A DNA stretch of 64,000 nucleotides, from positions 124,001-188,000 of the forward strand of contig CALATA010000004.1 of the NCBI GenBank assembly GCA_937888905.1. The letters run 5' to 3'. Below, piece by piece: positions 61,969-64,000 of this stretch. Under the pieces are notes generated by a model. It was not told the origin of the DNA. It did not search any database and saw only the letters and a program-made list of their open reading frames with translations. Each line of letters starts with the position of its first letter. Position 1 is the first letter of the stretch. A program made the translations under genes and the position numbers. The DNA comes from Terrimonas sp937888905 (GTDB lineage Bacteria; Bacteroidota; Bacteroidia; Chitinophagales; Chitinophagaceae).

Positions 61969-63067
61969 ATGACAATCGAAAAATTACAGGATATGCGGTC
62001 CCGCATTGTCGGGATAAGGAGGTTTCTTTGACGTCGAGAACCGCCTCTTAAAGATTGAAGACGATAAACAACTTTCGCTGAGTCCCGGTTTCTGGGACGA
62101 CAACAAAAGGGCTACCGAGATTCTCAAGAACATGAAGGTCAATGAGTACTGGGTAAAACTCTACGAAGCCACCGAAACGGCCGTGGAGGACTTTGCCGTG
62201 CTCTTCGAGTTCTGGAAAGCAGGTGATGCCACCGAGGAAGAAACCCAGCAGGCATACGACGCTGCGCTGTCCGCCCTCGAAGACGCCGAATTTAAAGCTA
62301 CCCTCAACGAGCCGGAAGACGAGCTGCCAGCCGTACTGCAGATCAATGCAGGCGCCGGCGGTACCGAAAGCCAGGACTGGGCCGAAATGCTCGCCCGCAT
62401 GTATCGCATGTACGGCGAAAAGCAAGGCTGGAAAGTAACGGAAATGGACTGGCAGGAAGGAGATGGCGCAGGTATCAAAACCGCCACCCTGCAGTTCGAA
62501 GGGCCTTTTGCCTTTGGCTTTTTAAAAGCCGAAAACGGCGTACACCGCCTTGTGCGTATTTCTCCTTTTGATAGTAATGCCCGGCGACACACTTCCTTTG
62601 TGAGCGTATATGCCTATCCGCTGGTGGATGATACGATTAACATCGAAATTAATCCTTCCGATGTAAAAATGGAAACTTCGCGAAGCGGAGGTGCCGGCGG
62701 ACAGAACGTAAACAAGGTGGAAACCAAGGTGCAGTTAACGCACATCCCAACCGGAATCGTGGTAGTTTGCCAGCAGGACAGAAGTCAGCTTGGTAACCGC
62801 GAGCTCGCGATGCAGATGTTGAAGAGCCGGTTGTATGAAATGGAACTGCAGAAACGCAATGCACTAAAGGATGCCACCAACGCGAAAAAGAAAAAGATCG
62901 AATGGGGAAGCCAGATCCGGTCTTACGTATTCCATCCTTACAAAATGATCAAAGATCACCGTACGGACTACGAAACCGGCAATATCCAGCCGGTAATGGA
63001 CGGCGAACTCGACGGCTTTATCAAAGCCTACCTCATGAGTGAGAAAGAAAACGAAACATCTAACTGA
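61969..63067 (+). CDS. prfB: Peptide chain release factor 2 with programmed +1 frameshift
   Basis: RF2 ends translation at UGA and UAA. Translation from ATG 61969 gives MTIEKLQDMRSRIVGIRRFL, then an in-frame TGA at 62029-62031. Skipping one base (62029) continues as DVENRLLKIEDD and on to the stop at 63067, for 365 residues, the E. coli length. An AGGAGG lies at 62017-62022, three bases before CTT-TGA-C, the classic RF2 autoregulatory frameshift. The downstream frame has the recognition motif SPF (in RISPFDSNARRHTSF) and the catalytic GGQ (in SGGAGGQNVNKV). It is a working gene, not a pseudogene. CDS: 61969-62028 joined to 62030-63067. Confidence 0.96.
62017..62032 (+). promoter_or_regulatory. 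prfB programmed frameshift site
   Basis: The elements in order are AGGAGG (internal Shine-Dalgarno-like), TTT, CTT, TGA, C. The slippery codon CTT can re-pair with TTT-type UUU in the +1 frame, and the UGA is read by RF2 itself, so low RF2 favours frameshifting. This is the known mechanism for prfB. Confidence 0.9.
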
Positions 63068-63106
63068 TTACTATAACTCCCGCAACTGCGGAATTAATTG
63101 TAAAAT

Positions 63107-64000
63107 ATGAGCATCGGAACTTTTTCTTATCCGCTTCCGGCCAACGAACCTGTACTCAATTACGGTCCGGGTTCGGCAGAAAAAAAACGTCTGAAAGAAG
63201 TATTGGCTGAACTCAAAAATGAGCAAGCCGATATTCCCATGTACATCGGTGGCCGGGAAGTGCGCACGGAGAAAAAAGTAGCCATTCATCCGCCACATGA
63301 AAACAAACACGTGCTGGGTTATTTTCATGCGGGTGATGCCACGCACGTGCAACAGGCCATCGATGCAGCCCTGGGTGCGCGCGAAAGCTGGGCGGCCATG
63401 AGCTGGGAAAGCCGCGCAGGCATTTTCCTGAAAGCTGCCGATCTGATCGCCGGTAAATATCGTCCCTATATGAACGGTACTACCATGCTTGGTCAAAGCA
63501 AGAACGCTTACCAGGCAGAGATTGATGCCGCCTGCGAACTGATCGATTTTCTTCGCTTCAATGTTCATTTTCTCGGCGAAATTTATAAACAACAACCCGT
63601 GAGCGGACCCGGCATGCACAACCGCATGGAGTACCGCCCGCTCGAAGGATTTGTACTGGCCGTAACGCCGTTCAACTTCACCGCCATCGGCGGCAACCTG
63701 CCCACATCGGCCGCACTTTGCGGAAACGTAGTAGTATGGAAACCTGCCAACACACAGGTGTACTCGGCGCAGATGTTCATGCGCATTCTGAGAGAAGCAG
63801 GTCTGCCCGAGGGTGTGATCAACCTGGTGTATGTAGATGGCCCGACACTCGGCGAAGTATGTTTCAATCACCGTGATTTCGCCGGCGTACATTTTACCGG
63901 ATCCACAGGTGTGTTCAACAAAATGTGGGAGACGATTGGTAAGAATATGTCCAGCTACCGCACCTATCCACGCATAGTGGGAGAAACCGGTGGCAAAGAC
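63107..64000 (+). CDS. pruA: Delta-1-pyrroline-5-carboxylate dehydrogenase (partial)
   Basis: The frame starts at ATG 63107 and runs off the window after 298 residues. Sequence at the N-terminus includes DIPMYIGGREVRT, and later GFVLAVTPFNFTAIGGNLPTSAALCGNVVVWKPANTQ, the PruA-type NAD-binding signature with the Lys-Pro-Ala pocket, and VHFTGSTGVFNKMW, then GETGGKD (start of the catalytic region). PruA oxidises P5C to glutamate. It would complete breakdown of ornithine, which the ADI/CtlX operon at 8.8-11.2 kb could supply, and of proline. The catalytic Cys lies outside the window. Confidence 0.93.
   Translation, partial: MSIGTFSYPLPANEPVLNYGPGSAEKKRLKEVLAELKNEQADIPMYIGGREVRTEKKVAIHPPHENKHVLGYFHAGDATHVQQAIDAALGARESWAAMSWESRAGIFLKAADLIAGKYRPYMNGTTMLGQSKNAYQAEIDAACELIDFLRFNVHFLGEIYKQQPVSGPGMHNRMEYRPLEGFVLAVTPFNFTAIGGNLPTSAALCGNVVVWKPANTQVYSAQMFMRILREAGLPEGVINLVYVDGPTLGEVCFNHRDFAGVHFTGSTGVFNKMWETIGKNMSSYRTYPRIVGETGGKD

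Noticed and set aside
61969..63067. prfB as a frameshifted pseudogene or sequencing error
   Set aside because: The break is exactly the known RF2 site (AGGAGG, CTT, TGA, C) and both frames encode RF2 sequence of full length.

Overview
The window is a chromosomal segment of a Bacteroidota bacterium, most likely of the family Chitinophagaceae or a close relative. This rests on type IX secretion (T9SS) C-terminal sorting domains, a PorP/SprF protein, fused SecDF, a long-form NusB, DUF1573, DUF1684 and DUF2490 proteins, TAnnTTTG-type promoter boxes, and lipoproteins and signal peptides beginning MKK. No rRNA, tRNA, phage, insertion sequence or CRISPR was found. Genes are dense, of even character and on both strands, so this looks like core chromosome with a secreted-protein-rich right half.

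Left part (1-20 kb): the end of a sugar isomerase/epimerase gene with a small cytochrome c lipoprotein and a 3-keto-disaccharide-hydrolase-like (DUF1080) lipoprotein; the glycolytic pair pfkA-pyk; a prolyl oligopeptidase; an RmlD-like reductase; an arginine deiminase/CtlX pair that could take arginine to ornithine without carbamoyl phosphate; an EamA transporter; a 2-oxoacid dehydrogenase E2; cinA; dacB; an M50 protease; a thioesterase; and a DoxX protein.

Middle (20-42 kb): a three-gene envelope cluster (1011-residue TPR protein, outer-membrane barrel, membrane-anchored HU-like protein), a CPA2 antiporter, secDF, a class-A-beta-lactamase-fold lipoprotein, an aspartate-type aminotransferase, then coaE, yajC, a DUF1573 lipoprotein and nusB on the minus strand. 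groES-groEL sits between two paralogous T9SS reprolysin-type metalloproteases that point away from each other.

Right part (42-64 kb): a YbiT-like ABC-F ATPase whose second ATP site looks dead, an SDR, an outer-membrane barrel, a striking 46-bp hairpin tandem array, two large T9SS surface proteins (one with 15 PKD repeats, paired with SprF), prfB with an intact programmed +1 frameshift, and the start of pruA. prfB and pruA are housekeeping genes, although pruA would complete arginine/ornithine/proline breakdown to glutamate.

The most unusual non-coding feature is a set of intergenic arrays with 7- or 8-bp periods (TAAGnnn, GTGAATn, GTGnAAAT, AATTTGAT, TTTTGAn). Many are interrupted by one short GC-rich palindrome. 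They recur at about a dozen places, abut coding ends and in two cases supply a gene's stop codon.
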